A DNA stretch of 64,000 nt, from contig DATDFQ010000041.1 of assembly GCA_036522515.1 (NCBI GenBank), positions 1 to 64,000 of the forward strand. The letters are read 5' to 3'. Position numbers and translations under genes: made by a program. Shown piece after piece: positions 42,958-51,808 of the stretch. The stretch comes from Bacteroidota bacterium. GTDB taxonomy: Bacteria > Bacteroidota > Ignavibacteria > UBA10030 > SZUA-254. Each line of letters opens with the position of its first letter. Positions within the stretch are counted from its first letter, which is position 1. The notes beneath the pieces were generated by a model that saw nothing but the letters and a program-made list of their open reading frames with translations, searched no databases and was not told the DNA's origin.

Positions 42958-44634
42958 TCAGCGCTGGGCGCTCAGGAGCCGGGAGTACCCCTTCGCATCC
43001 GTCAGCAGGCTTCGAGCCGTTTTCAACTGGACGTCGTCGAGGAGCGAGGTCTCGATTCTTCCGTGTTCCCCCTTGTACCTGCTCATGATTTCGACCTTGA
43101 GCGCGCTGACGATCCCGTCCCGGTCGCGGTCGAGGCTCATCGATTTCTCGCGGTCCACATCCTTCCCGAGTTTGTCGAGTTCGGCCATCACCGCCTCGCT
43201 GTAATGCAATTTCCGCGCCGCGTCCGTCAACTCCGCGAGCTTCTTTCCGCCGTCGTCCTGAAACGTGAACTTCTGTCCGGCCACAAAGTCCTTGAATTGC
43301 CGGAAGAGGCTGTCGCCGTCCAGTGCGGCCGGAGCCTCTTTTTGATTCGACACAAACCGCGTCGCAAATTTGAAGTACATCGATTTCCTGAGGAGCTCGC
43401 TGTAGACGTCGCTCCTCACCGGTTCCGGCACTGCGGTGTCGGGTTGGATTCCGCCCGATTCAAACTCCTTGCGGCCCTTCGCGGTCTTGAAGAGCCGGCG
43501 GAGGCTGTCGGGAGTCGTGGCGAACACCCCGTCCCTGTTCTTGTGCATGTAGTCGATTTCCTGGATGCAGCGGCCGCTCGGCGTATAATACTTGGCGGTC
43601 GTGATTTTCAGCTGGGTGTTATAGGAAAGCGGGGTGATCGTCTGGACGAGCCCCTTTCCGAACGAGCGGGTGCCGAGGATGATCCCCCGGTCCAGGTCCT
43701 GGATCGCTCCCGCGACGATTTCGCTCGCGCTGGCGCTGTTCCGGTTCACAAGAACCGCCAGCGGCACATCGGGGAGCATCGGCTCCTCCGTGACGAAGAA
43801 TTTTCGCTCGGACTCCGGTTTCCGGCCCTTTGTGCTCACGACCAGGCTTCCCTTCGCCGCAAATTTTTCCACGACATCGACGGCGACGTCCAGGAGGCCG
43901 CCCGGGTTATCGCGAAGGTCGAGGATCAGTCCCTTGACCGGTCCCTTGAGCTTCAGCTCCTTGATGGCGAGCCTCAGCTCGTCGCCCGCGCCGCGTGAAA
44001 ACCGTTCCAGCCGGACGTAACCAATTCCGTCTCCGACGAAATCGGAGTAGCTGACATTATGAAGCTGGATCTCCTCGCGGACAAGCACGAATTCCAGCGG
44101 TTTCTCTTCGCCTTCCCGTTCGACCTTCAGGCGAAGCTCCGTCCCGGGCTCGCCCCGCGTCATCGAGCGGACCGACTCGGGTTTGGAGCCGACGATCGAC
44201 TTTCCGTCGATTTCAATGATGTGGTCCCCGGGCTGAATTCCCTGCCGCTGGGCGGAATATCCCTCCATCAGCGTGATGACCGTGATATTCCCGTCGCGCA
44301 ACCCGATCGTCACGCCGATGCCGCCGTACTTTCCCGTCGTGATCAGCTCGACCTCATCGGATTCGCTCTCGCTGATGAAATTGGTATAGGGATCGAGCGT
44401 GCCCAGGAGGCCGTCGATGCCGGCTTCCATGAACTTTTCCGGATCGACTTCATCCACATAATTCAGGGTCACTTCCTTGTAAACCCGTCCGAAGATATCG
44501 ATGCTCTTATTGATCTTGAAGAAGTAATCCGTGTCGGCGAGCCCAAATCCGACAAAGATCCCGCTCCCTGCGAGCAGGACTGCGCCAACCGCAAGCATGA
44601 CCACCCGGGGCCGTACCGAAAACCATCGTCTCAT
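42958..44634 (-). CDS. S41 carboxyl-terminal processing protease (CtpA-like)
   Basis: A 558-residue serine protease. One membrane anchor near the N-terminus (VVMLAVGAVLLAGSGIFVGF), then GLLGTLDPYTNFIS, a PDZ domain (about residues 95-180, GGIGVTIGLRDGNITV and GIQPGDHIIEIDG), and the S41 core LRDNPGGLLDVAVDV. The catalytic serine lies in NRNSASASEIVAGA and the lysine in GTRSFGKGLVQT. A long C-terminal helical tail follows. It should act in the periplasm. ATG 44634 has GGAGAG 5 bases upstream. It lies 13 bases downstream of the thymidylate kinase gene. Confidence 0.92.
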   Translation of the reverse strand: MRRWFSVRPRVVMLAVGAVLLAGSGIFVGFGLADTDYFFKINKSIDIFGRVYKEVTLNYVDEVDPEKFMEAGIDGLLGTLDPYTNFISESESDEVELITTGKYGGIGVTIGLRDGNITVITLMEGYSAQRQGIQPGDHIIEIDGKSIVGSKPESVRSMTRGEPGTELRLKVEREGEEKPLEFVLVREEIQLHNVSYSDFVGDGIGYVRLERFSRGAGDELRLAIKELKLKGPVKGLILDLRDNPGGLLDVAVDVVEKFAAKGSLVVSTKGRKPESERKFFVTEEPMLPDVPLAVLVNRNSASASEIVAGAIQDLDRGIILGTRSFGKGLVQTITPLSYNTQLKITTAKYYTPSGRCIQEIDYMHKNRDGVFATTPDSLRRLFKTAKGRKEFESGGIQPDTAVPEPVRSDVYSELLRKSMYFKFATRFVSNQKEAPAALDGDSLFRQFKDFVAGQKFTFQDDGGKKLAELTDAARKLHYSEAVMAELDKLGKDVDREKSMSLDRDRDGIVSALKVEIMSRYKGEHGRIETSLLDDVQLKTARSLLTDAKGYSRLLSAQR

Positions 44635-44647
44635 GACTCTCTCCAGT

Positions 44648-45262
44648 TTATTTAAATCGCTTTTGTACCACATTCCAAATCTCTTCGTGGATCACGCCGG
44701 CCTGCCTCTGCCCGTTTACGGTGACGAACCTTCCCGTTTCCGCCGCCGCCATCGCGCGATACCCTTCCCGGACCCTCTCATAGAAGCGGTCCCCGGCCGA
44801 TTCCATCCGGTCCCTGGCAAGTCCGGCGGCCGCCAGCCGCTTCGGAATCTCTGACACTTCGATATCGACAAAAATGGTGAGGTCGGGAGATGTCCCCGAC
44901 GTCGCAATCCTGTTCACGATCCCGATTTCTTCAAGGCTCAGGCCCCGCCCGTACCCCTGATAGGCGGTGGTGGAATCGAAAAAACGGTCGCAAATGATCG
45001 TCGTACCGCGTTCGAGGGCCTTCACGATCACCTCGCCGACAAGCTGGCACCGCGCTGCGGAAAAGAGAAACAGTTCCGTCTTCTGGGCGATATCGAGCCG
45101 TGATTTGTCGAGCAGAATCGACCGGATTTTCTCCGACAGAGCGGTGCCCCCCGGTTCCCGGAGAAAGAGCACGTCTTTCCCGTCCTTGCGCAATCGCTCC
45201 GCGAGGAGTTGTGCCTGGGTGGTCTTGCCGGAATAGTCGACTCCTTCGAAGCTGATGAACAT
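44648..45262 (-). CDS. tmk: Thymidylate kinase
   Basis: A 204-residue dTMP kinase. The P-loop FEGVDYSGKTTQAQLLA has Tyr where Gly/Ala is common; the substrate motif DRFFDSTTAYQGYGRGL is typical, and the LID reads RDRMESAGDRFYERVREGY. It converts dTMP to dTDP for DNA synthesis. It precedes the S41 protease gene by 13 bases, and an R1 repeat and the sigma-factor promoter lie upstream in the other direction. The start at 45262 has no clear ribosome site in view; the N-terminus is right for the family. Confidence 0.95.
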   Translation of the reverse strand: MFISFEGVDYSGKTTQAQLLAERLRKDGKDVLFLREPGGTALSEKIRSILLDKSRLDIAQKTELFLFSAARCQLVGEVIVKALERGTTIICDRFFDSTTAYQGYGRGLSLEEIGIVNRIATSGTSPDLTIFVDIEVSEIPKRLAAAGLARDRMESAGDRFYERVREGYRAMAAAETGRFVTVNGQRQAGVIHEEIWNVVQKRFK

Positions 45263-45361
45263 TCGCCGTGCGATCGTGTGACTGTGTTCTTCAAATTAAC
45301 CAAAATCCGCACATTATACAACTCAGGTGCTGACTGGGTAGTGCATCACTTTCACCATATA

Positions 45362-45440
45362 TGTCATCCTGAGGGAGCGCAGCGACCGAAGGATCTCGTC
45401 AGTCGGACCAACGAGATCCTTCGCTTCGCTCAGGATGACA
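45362..45440. repeat. Dispersed inverted repeat, family R1
   Basis: R1 copy (TGTCATCCTGAGGGAGCGCA ... CGCTTCGCTCAGGATGACA) between the divergent tmk and sigma-factor genes. It ends 20 bases before the sigma gene promoter. Confidence 0.9.
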
Positions 45441-45459
45441 ATGGGAGGCACTACCGACC

Positions 45460-45490
45460 TTGCCTCTCGGTCGATTTTTCCTTATGTTTA
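45460..45490 (+). promoter_or_regulatory. Candidate promoter of the ECF sigma gene
   Basis: TTGCCT, 17 bases, TATGTTTA. The start codon at 45518 is only 27 bases downstream, so the leader would be about 20 bases. Confidence 0.55.
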
Positions 45491-45517
45491 CGGTGCTCGA
45501 AGCAACAGCATCATGGA

Positions 45518-46195
45518 ATGCCACCGAAGCACATAAAGAAGCCGTCGGGGACTCCCGCCCCGAAGCAACCCCCCGCTCCGAAAGATCGCGACAAGCGATC
45601 CGAGGCCGGCCGCCAGGATTCCCGCAAAGAAGATACGAAGCTCATCCACGACGCGTTGCGCGGAGTCCAGTCGGCCTACAAACAACTCATGAAGAAGTAC
45701 CACGATCCGATCTTCAACCTGATCTACCGGATCGTTCACAACAGGGAACAGGTTGAAGACCTGACCCAGGAGACGTTCGTCAAGGCGTTCGCCTCGCTGA
45801 AGAACTTCAATGAAGAATTCGCCTTCTCCACGTGGCTCTATAAGATTGCCACCAACAGCACCATCGATTATATCCGCAAGAGGAAGCTTGACACGTTTTC
45901 GATCGACAAGCCGGTGGGGCTTGAGGAGGGCGATTACCGCTTTGAGCTTCCGGATACGACGTTCGAGCCCGACAAATCGATTATCCAGCGCCAGCGGGCC
46001 AATATCATCGAGGAGGCGATCAATTCGCTCCCCGAAAAATACAAACGGGTGATCATTCTGAGGCATACGGAGGAGCGGGACTACGCCGAAATCGCGAAAA
46101 TGCTGAACCTTCCGATCGGAACGGTAAAAGCGCACATTTTCCGGGCACGCGAGCTCCTCAACAAGTACCTGCGCGACAAGATCACGCATTATTGA
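45518..46195 (+). CDS. ECF-type RNA polymerase sigma factor
   Basis: A 225-residue sigma-70 family protein with a lysine/proline-rich N-terminal extension of about 40 residues. Region 2 runs through YKQLMKKYHDPIFNLIYRIV, QVEDLTQETFVKAF and FSTWLYKIATNSTIDYIRKR. Region 4 is NSLPEKYKRVIILRH, then DYAEIAKMLNLPIGTVKAHIFRARELL. I start at ATG 45518; the open frame extends far upstream across the repeat and promoter, which is not credible. The next gene, 46 bases on, encodes a toast-rack envelope protein and may be its target or partner. No anti-sigma gene is adjacent. Confidence 0.92.
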   Translation: MPPKHIKKPSGTPAPKQPPAPKDRDKRSEAGRQDSRKEDTKLIHDALRGVQSAYKQLMKKYHDPIFNLIYRIVHNREQVEDLTQETFVKAFASLKNFNEEFAFSTWLYKIATNSTIDYIRKRKLDTFSIDKPVGLEEGDYRFELPDTTFEPDKSIIQRQRANIIEEAINSLPEKYKRVIILRHTEERDYAEIAKMLNLPIGTVKAHIFRARELLNKYLRDKITHY

Positions 46196-46240
46196 AACTT
46201 TGAGCCCCTCTCCGGCGTAACATAGAAGGAGAGAGATCGT

Positions 46241-47128
46241 ATGCCTCTAAAACACCTATCCTTTCCCCTGTTGTTCCTGTCGATTCCGGCGATTCTCCTG
46301 GTGAGCGGCTTCGTCTTCCTCGCCTCGCACCACTATCACAAGGATATTGCGCTCGGAGACGAGCGGGAGCTGAAGGTCACCCTCAGTGCCGGTTTTGGCA
46401 ACGTCGCAATCGCCAAAGGGGAGTCGGCCACCATCCTCGATGCCGGCGTCGAAACGAGCCGCGAACAGGGCGTCTCGGACCTGATCGATTACTCCGTCCG
46501 GGACCGCATCGGGTACGTCTCCATCAACACCCACACGGACGCGAAACTGAACTCGCACAAGCGCAGCGTCAACTTTGAGGGATTCAATTCCGAAGCCTGG
46601 AACATCAACCTCACGGATGCGGTCCCGATTTCCTTCGATATCAGCCTGGGGCTCGGGAAAGGAGAGTTCGATTTTTCGGGAATGAAGGTGAAAGACCTCA
46701 AGATCTCCGCGGGCGCAAGCTCGGTCTGGATGACGTTCGAACGCCCCAACAAGAGTACCATCGAAGACCTCACGATCGAATCGGGCCTCAGCAAGTTCAA
46801 CGCGGAGGGGTTGTGCAACTCAAACTTCAACCACATGAAGTTCGAGGGCGGAGTCGGAAGCTACGTGCTCGACTTCGGGGGAAGGCTGACGAAGGAGGTG
46901 GACGTCGACATCGACGTCGGGCTCGGCTCGCTCACGGTGAGAATTCCGGAGGATGTCGGCGCCAGGATCATCTACGAGAAGAGCTGGATCGCGCACATCG
47001 ACCTGGCCCGCGACTTCACCGAACTGCAGGAAAACAATTACTACAGCTCGAACTACCGCACGGCCGCGGGAAAGATGAACATTAAGATCGACGCCGGACT
47101 GGGCAGCGTGAAGATCGTGAGAGAGTAG
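46241..47128 (+). CDS. Toast-rack (LiaF/DUF4097-like) membrane-anchored protein
   Basis: A 295-residue protein with one N-terminal membrane helix (PLLFLSIPAILLVSGFVFLA) and an extracytoplasmic beta-solenoid of the toast-rack type: strand repeats GLGKGEFDFSGMKVKDLKIS, EDLTIESGLSKFNAEG, VDVDIDVGLGSLTVRIPEDVGARI and the closing KIDAGLGSVKIVRE. LiaF and YvqF-like proteins sense envelope stress. AGGAGAG precedes the start. It follows the ECF sigma gene, so an envelope-stress pair is plausible. It faces the CHAT gene tail to tail with 6 bases between. Confidence 0.85.
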   Translation: MPLKHLSFPLLFLSIPAILLVSGFVFLASHHYHKDIALGDERELKVTLSAGFGNVAIAKGESATILDAGVETSREQGVSDLIDYSVRDRIGYVSINTHTDAKLNSHKRSVNFEGFNSEAWNINLTDAVPISFDISLGLGKGEFDFSGMKVKDLKISAGASSVWMTFERPNKSTIEDLTIESGLSKFNAEGLCNSNFNHMKFEGGVGSYVLDFGGRLTKEVDVDIDVGLGSLTVRIPEDVGARIIYEKSWIAHIDLARDFTELQENNYYSSNYRTAAGKMNIKIDAGLGSVKIVRE

Positions 47129-47134
47129 CCCCGC

Positions 47135-49774
47135 TCACCTCCCGAACCGGTAGTACGCCCCCCATCGTTGCAGCAGCGAAAATTCCCCCTGTTTGAGAAG
47201 AGCCTCTATCGCGTGGCGGTACGCGTCGCCCATCGACACGCCCCCCAGCAGCGCGGTGTAGAAGCCTTCTCCGAAAAACTTTTTTGCCTTCCTGTCGACC
47301 TGCCACTCCGACGCGACGATGGTCCTCGTTCCGTTCGCAAGAAAAATGAGCGGAGCGTACCGGGAAAACGCGCCCGGCCTGTTGGAAATGATGCTCAGGA
47401 CAAGCGCCTGCGGCTTCGGCACGGCGAGCAGTTCTCCGAGAGAGGCTCCCCGCACCCCGAACGGGGTGATCCCGTCCGCGAGCAGGAGCTTTGAGTTTTC
47501 CGGGACCGCCCTGTCGAGTTGAAACTCCGCCGAAATATGGATCACGTCGTAGAGCGAATCCATCATGTGATTGAGCGTCGCCATCGAATTGAATAGCATC
47601 GGCGCCCCCTCAAAAAAGCCGCGGATATCCTTGAGCTCGTATTCGACATCCCACGAGGTCCGGCCCGGATGCCCGATCCCGAGCACCCTCCTGGCGGGAT
47701 GCTCCGGGAGGGAGGAAAAGAGCAATGCCGCCGCAGTGGGAAGATAACTGACGTTCATGCGGGCCGCGAGCGGCCGTTCGTCCCACCGCAGGGTGTGGAA
47801 CGGGAGCCATCCGAATTCCTGCGGAAGCACGACGTACAATTTCTCGGCGCCCGCCAGATCCTGGACGATCGGGGAGAGAAGCAATTTTCCCAGACCCGAG
47901 GAAAGCCCGTTGAGCCGCGTCTGGACCGCGGGGTCCGTAATCCATGTCCCGTTGCTGTTGAGCCGGTTCTCGCCGGCGAGCCGGTTGTAGTCCCGAATAA
48001 ACGAGAGGAGGGATCCGCGGTTGACGGCGGCCTTCCGGAGCACCGCGCCGCGGCGGTTGACCACGAGCAGATAGAGCGCATCGCGCGTCGGAGCGAACTC
48101 GACCAGAACGGCATTGTTCGGAAGCGTGTCCCGGACGGCGGCGAGCTGGAGACGGCCCGGACGGAGCAGCCAGGGATAATTGGAATTGATGGCAGCGAGC
48201 TCGCCCACAGACCTGCTGAGCTTTGACGCGCGCTCCGGGTAGGCCTTGTTGAGCGATGCGAGCCGCTCCGGATTCGGGCGATAGACGGAGCTGAGCTCCT
48301 CGAGCAGATCCTGCCGGAGGAGCTGCAAGCCGTAGAGGTTCCATTGGACCGAGGCGATCCCCTGGCTCAGTTTCTGGTCCGCGGGCTTGAACTGGATCCG
48401 GGAAAAGAAATCCGAAAGGTCGGCCAGGTTGCTCTGCTCGAGAACCGAAAACGCGCTGTCTGCCTGACCGGAACCGCAATAGGCGCGTATGAGCGGATCA
48501 GCCCAGGAGGCCCCCTCTCCATCCAGGTAGGTGTCGATGAAATCGAGCGCCCTTCCCTCCGGCGGGGCGGAAGCTTCCCCCGAAAGGAGGAACGCCCGGC
48601 GGTAAGCAGGCATCGCCGCGGCCTGATCGGCCGTGGATTCCAATAACCTGCCCGAGATGAAGTTCGCGAGAGCTTCTCCCGGGCGGAAGCCGTTTTGACC
48701 GCACTCCCCTGCGACAACAGTGCACCGTTTTACGAGCTCCGCGGCGGTCGACTGGCTGAGACTCCCCCCCGGCTTTGAATCACACGCCACGATCGCCAAT
48801 CCGAGGATCGTTCTCAGCGCAAACGAGTCGGTTTTCTTCGCCAGCTCGAGCGCATCGGAGTAGTACCTGCGCGCGTCGTCATACCGTTCCCCCCGGTATG
48901 ACAGATTTCCAAGGGCCGTGAGGATCTCTTCCTGGAGCGGCAGGAGACTCCGCCGTTTGCTCGCGAATCCGAAGCCTTTCGAGAGAGCGAAAAAGGCGCT
49001 GTCGGCCCGGCCCGACGCCAGCCACGACAATCCTCTCTGGTAATACGCCTCGGCAAGGCTTGCGGTATCTCCTTTTGACCCGGCAAACTCCCTCCACCGG
49101 TTGAAGATCTCCCCCGAAGAACCGGGATCGCCCGCTCCCCTGGAGGCTTCCATCTTCATGCGAAGCAACAGGAGGCGGTCCCTGCCGCCGTGGGCCTGGG
49201 TGTCGATCCGGGCAAGTTCCGCAAGGGCCGCCTGTTCATCCTCATACCGCCCCAGCCGGTATGCCGATCTGGCGACGATCATCAGAGCCCGGTAGGCGTC
49301 GCCGAAGTCGGAGAACACCTTCGCGGAGGTTGCCGCGTCCGAAGCGATCGTGATTGCATCCGCATCCCGGAACATTTCTCCATAAAAGCCGGCCAGCGCA
49401 ATTCTTGCCCGGCGCTCGAGGTGCTGATCGTTGAGAGAATGGAAATATTCGATCGTGTTCTGGAAGCCGACAAGCGCGCTGTCGTAATCTCCCATCTGAC
49501 GCTGGCAGTTCGCGAGGAGGAGATAATTGTCCGCGAGCACCGAATCTTCATTCAGGTCGGTGTTGAGCCTGATGGCCTCCCGGGTTGCGGCCAGGGCCTC
49601 GGAATACTTTCTGTCGTTGAAGTTTTTTTCGGCCATCGCGGCCTGCGCTGCCGCTTGCTCCTGGAGATCGCGCCTGCTTGGACCGCATCCGGGGGAAACC
49701 ACAATTGTACACGAAACGATCAGGACGATCGCGAGAGAAAGAGCTGCCACCCGACTTGGAATCTGCGTTTTCAT
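47135..49774 (-). CDS. TPR/CHAT-domain lipoprotein, catalytic residues missing
   Basis: An 879-residue protein. A signal sequence near residue 25 (VSCTIVVSPGCGPSRRDL) probably makes it a lipoprotein. Residues 40-430 are TPR repeats (KYSEALAATREAIRLN, DYDSALVGFQNTIEYF and others). The C-terminal 250 residues are a CHAT domain: YVVLPQEFGWLPFHTL, SYLPTAAALL, LLADG, and the closing WGAYYRFG. CHAT peptidases use His in an H-x-x-H-G phrase and Cys in LSACETG; here these read HISAEFQ and LSIISNRPG, so the domain should be inactive. No good ribosome site precedes ATG 49774. It is convergent with the toast-rack gene. Confidence 0.85.
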   Translation of the reverse strand: MKTQIPSRVAALSLAIVLIVSCTIVVSPGCGPSRRDLQEQAAAQAAMAEKNFNDRKYSEALAATREAIRLNTDLNEDSVLADNYLLLANCQRQMGDYDSALVGFQNTIEYFHSLNDQHLERRARIALAGFYGEMFRDADAITIASDAATSAKVFSDFGDAYRALMIVARSAYRLGRYEDEQAALAELARIDTQAHGGRDRLLLLRMKMEASRGAGDPGSSGEIFNRWREFAGSKGDTASLAEAYYQRGLSWLASGRADSAFFALSKGFGFASKRRSLLPLQEEILTALGNLSYRGERYDDARRYYSDALELAKKTDSFALRTILGLAIVACDSKPGGSLSQSTAAELVKRCTVVAGECGQNGFRPGEALANFISGRLLESTADQAAAMPAYRRAFLLSGEASAPPEGRALDFIDTYLDGEGASWADPLIRAYCGSGQADSAFSVLEQSNLADLSDFFSRIQFKPADQKLSQGIASVQWNLYGLQLLRQDLLEELSSVYRPNPERLASLNKAYPERASKLSRSVGELAAINSNYPWLLRPGRLQLAAVRDTLPNNAVLVEFAPTRDALYLLVVNRRGAVLRKAAVNRGSLLSFIRDYNRLAGENRLNSNGTWITDPAVQTRLNGLSSGLGKLLLSPIVQDLAGAEKLYVVLPQEFGWLPFHTLRWDERPLAARMNVSYLPTAAALLFSSLPEHPARRVLGIGHPGRTSWDVEYELKDIRGFFEGAPMLFNSMATLNHMMDSLYDVIHISAEFQLDRAVPENSKLLLADGITPFGVRGASLGELLAVPKPQALVLSIISNRPGAFSRYAPLIFLANGTRTIVASEWQVDRKAKKFFGEGFYTALLGGVSMGDAYRHAIEALLKQGEFSLLQRWGAYYRFGR

Positions 49775-49902
49775 TATAAACGGACGGAATATAGGAAAGT
49801 CCCCGGTAACAAACAACGGCGCCGCGTGCTGCGTCACACCGGCCCCCCGGGTTTGCGCCTCCGGGAGGCGTGTTAGCTGCGTCATACCCCCGATAATAAG
49901 TG

Positions 49903-49933
49903 TTTACATTAGAGGGAGATTTTTGTACATTCC
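49903..49933 (+). promoter_or_regulatory. Candidate promoter of the DUF6588-like gene
   Basis: TTTACA, 17 bases, TACATTCC, about 65 bases before the start codon at 49999, in the 224-base region divergent to the CHAT gene. Nothing else is evident in that region. Confidence 0.5.
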
Positions 49934-49998
49934 CAATCGTAATCAAAAGGGAATCAAAACCCGGAGTTTCTCTCCATTAATCAGGAGTGGATATCGCG

Positions 49999-50901
49999 AT
50001 GAACTCTACGCGACAATCGATTGTACGTTTCTTCTCCCTCGCATGCGCGCTGATCCTGTTCGGGTCCGCCGGCAGGGCGCAGGACCCGTTCCAGGACGCC
50101 ATCAAACAACTTTCCTCCGACAATGTACGGGGGTACCTGCAGCCGTTCGTGAACGGACTTGGCGCGAATCTCAATTCGGGCTTTTATAACAGCGCCCAGA
50201 TCGGGGATATGGGCCTCCATCTCCAGATCGGAATCGTCGGAATGGGCACGCTGGTCGGCGATGCGGAGAAGGTGTACAACGCAATTCCTCCAAAGCCGTT
50301 TCCGCAGACCGAAGTTCAGACGGCCACCCTCTTCGGGGGACAAGGTGCGACTGTTGCCGGGCCCGGCGGGACCCAATACCAATTCCAGAGCGGCGAAGTG
50401 AAGACGAGCATTATCCCTCTCGGCGTCCCGCAATTGACGATCGGGAACATATACGGGACTCAGGCTGCCATCCGCTACGTGCCGCTCCCCTCGATCGGCG
50501 ACTTTCCGAAGACGACGCTCTTCGGAATAGGGGTTCGACACAGCATCAGCCGCTATATTCCCGAGTTTCCGGCCGATCTCTCGGCTGGAATCTCGTACGA
50601 CAAGGTCACCGTGGGAGACATCATCGACGCGCACGGCCTTGCCTTCGGCGCACAGATCAGCAAGTCTTTTTCAGTCGCGACTCTCTACGGCGGAATGCAG
50701 TATGAGAGCTCGTCGTTGACGGTGAACTACACCTACACCGGCTCGACAACCCCGCAAACGGTGAATCTCGATATCGACGGGGAAAATAAGTTCCGCGTCA
50801 CCGGGGGAGTCACCCTGGATCTCGTCATCCTCCACCTGAATGCCGACATCAATCTCGGGAAAGTGACGGTCGTCAGCGGTGGAATCGCGTTTGGAATGTG
50901 A
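49999..50901 (+). CDS. Exported outer-membrane-like protein (DUF6588-like)
   Basis: A 300-residue protein with a signal peptide (FFSLACALILFGSAGRAQ). The mature part begins DPFQDAIKQLSSDNVRGYLQPFVNGLGANLNSG, a phrase typical of the DUF6588 family in Bacteroidota, then alternating beta strands (FGIGVRHSISRYIPEFPADLSAGISYD, read as strands; VATLYGGMQYESSSL; LHLNADINLG). It is likely an outer-membrane beta-barrel of unknown cargo. ATG 49999 follows CAGGAG by 11 bases; a GTG at 49987 is too close to it. The gene for a small lipoprotein follows after 31 bases. Confidence 0.72.
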   Translation: MNSTRQSIVRFFSLACALILFGSAGRAQDPFQDAIKQLSSDNVRGYLQPFVNGLGANLNSGFYNSAQIGDMGLHLQIGIVGMGTLVGDAEKVYNAIPPKPFPQTEVQTATLFGGQGATVAGPGGTQYQFQSGEVKTSIIPLGVPQLTIGNIYGTQAAIRYVPLPSIGDFPKTTLFGIGVRHSISRYIPEFPADLSAGISYDKVTVGDIIDAHGLAFGAQISKSFSVATLYGGMQYESSSLTVNYTYTGSTTPQTVNLDIDGENKFRVTGGVTLDLVILHLNADINLGKVTVVSGGIAFGM

Positions 50902-50932
50902 TTGAACACTTGAAGAAAACGAGGAGAAACTC

Positions 50933-51493
50933 ATGACAATTAAATTTCTGATGTTCGTTGCGCTGGTGATGATCGCCCTGGCGGGCCTCAATTGTGATCT
51001 CGGTATCAATCCGCTTCTGTTCGACGGACCGCCTGTGACCGGAACGCTCAGGGTGGATGCGGTCGGATCGGTCTTTGCGACCGTCGAGGCGGTGGATCTC
51101 GGCGAAGTGGCCTCCGATGTCGACAAAGAGATCGATTCCATCAAAGTCTATAATATCACGCTTCAAATCGACAGCACGGAGGGCACCAACCCGGCGACAA
51201 CGTTCAGCGGATCGGCGCTCATCGACGGGGACAGCCTTATCGATGTCGTCGGGCTCCCGCTCTCGGCGTTCGCGAGCGAACGGTCGATTTTTGACGCGAC
51301 AATCACCGGCGGACCGATCTTCGTGCAGGCCGGGGTTTCCCGCCTGATCGCGATCCTCAAATCATACGGGGAATCGCACACGCTTCCGGTGGTCACGATC
51401 GTCGCGGCCGGCACGGCCAGCACGTCGAGCCTTCATTTTACGATCAAGTTGCGGCTCTATACGCAGTTGTTCCTGCCGCCTCCGGGTAATTGA
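50933..51493 (+). CDS. Small lipoprotein, unknown family
   Basis: A 186-residue protein with a lipoprotein signal (MTIKFLMFVALVMIALAGLNC, lipobox near AGLNC). The mature part is an all-beta domain rich in Val, Thr and Asp (TGTLRVDAVGSVFATVEAVD, FSGSALIDGDSLIDVVG, LHFTIKLRLYTQLFLP). I do not recognise a family. It follows the barrel-like gene closely and precedes a strong terminator, so the two form a transcription unit; it could be a periplasmic or outer-membrane accessory to that protein. Confidence 0.7.
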   Translation: MTIKFLMFVALVMIALAGLNCDLGINPLLFDGPPVTGTLRVDAVGSVFATVEAVDLGEVASDVDKEIDSIKVYNITLQIDSTEGTNPATTFSGSALIDGDSLIDVVGLPLSAFASERSIFDATITGGPIFVQAGVSRLIAILKSYGESHTLPVVTIVAAGTASTSSLHFTIKLRLYTQLFLPPPGN

Positions 51494-51509
51494 TCCTTCG
51501 GATGGATTC

Positions 51510-51544
51510 AAAAAAAAGTCCCGCTTCGAGCGGGACTTTTTTTT
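51510..51544. terminator. Bidirectional rho-independent terminator
   Basis: AAGTCCCGCT-TCG-AGCGGGACTT flanked by runs of A on the left and T on the right, 16 bases after the lipoprotein stop. The symmetry allows action on both strands. Confidence 0.92.
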
Positions 51545-51591
51545 GGTACGGGTTTATTCCGTTTCCATTGCGTTCGAATGCCTTTGGCCTT

Positions 51592-51679
51592 GGTAGCCGC
51601 AGCCTTTAGGCTGCGGTCTTTTTGACGCCACGACACATCCCCACGATCAAAAACCCGCAAGCTAAAGCTTGCGGCTACC
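51592..51679. repeat. Dispersed repeat, family R3
   Basis: Second copy of the unit at 42839: GGTAGCCGCAGCCTTTAGGC at the left, CGCAAGCTAAAGCTTGCG and GCGGCTACC at the right, with a longer middle. It opens a 250-base mosaic of repeats that fills the gap between the lipoprotein terminator and the glycerophosphodiesterase gene. Confidence 0.85.
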
Positions 51680-51693
51680 TATACCCCGGATCT

Positions 51694-51797
51694 CGTTCCG
51701 CCGCTCCGCGGCGGAACGCATACTGGGGCGCTCCGCGCCCCAACCAGGTTGCGGCGCAGAGCGCCACGGACTGGGTTCCCACGCAGAGCGTGGGAAC
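51694..51797. repeat. Palindrome cluster, family R4
   Basis: Four consecutive palindromes: CGTTCCGCCGCTCCGCGGCG-GAACG (51694), GGGGCGCTCCGCGCCCC (51725), GGCGCAGAGCGCC (51753) and GTTCCCACGCAGAGCGTGGG-AAC (51775). A related CGTTCC...GGAACGCATACC unit with GGCGCTCTGCGCC recurs at 62964. Confidence 0.8.
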
Positions 51798-51808
51798 CAG
51801 AAAAACGC

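Noticed and set aside
45311-45318. A perfect TATAAT on the minus strand upstream of tmk
   Set aside because: No -35-like element lies 16-18 bases further upstream, and the phylum-type promoters in this window use TAnnTTTG; left unassigned.
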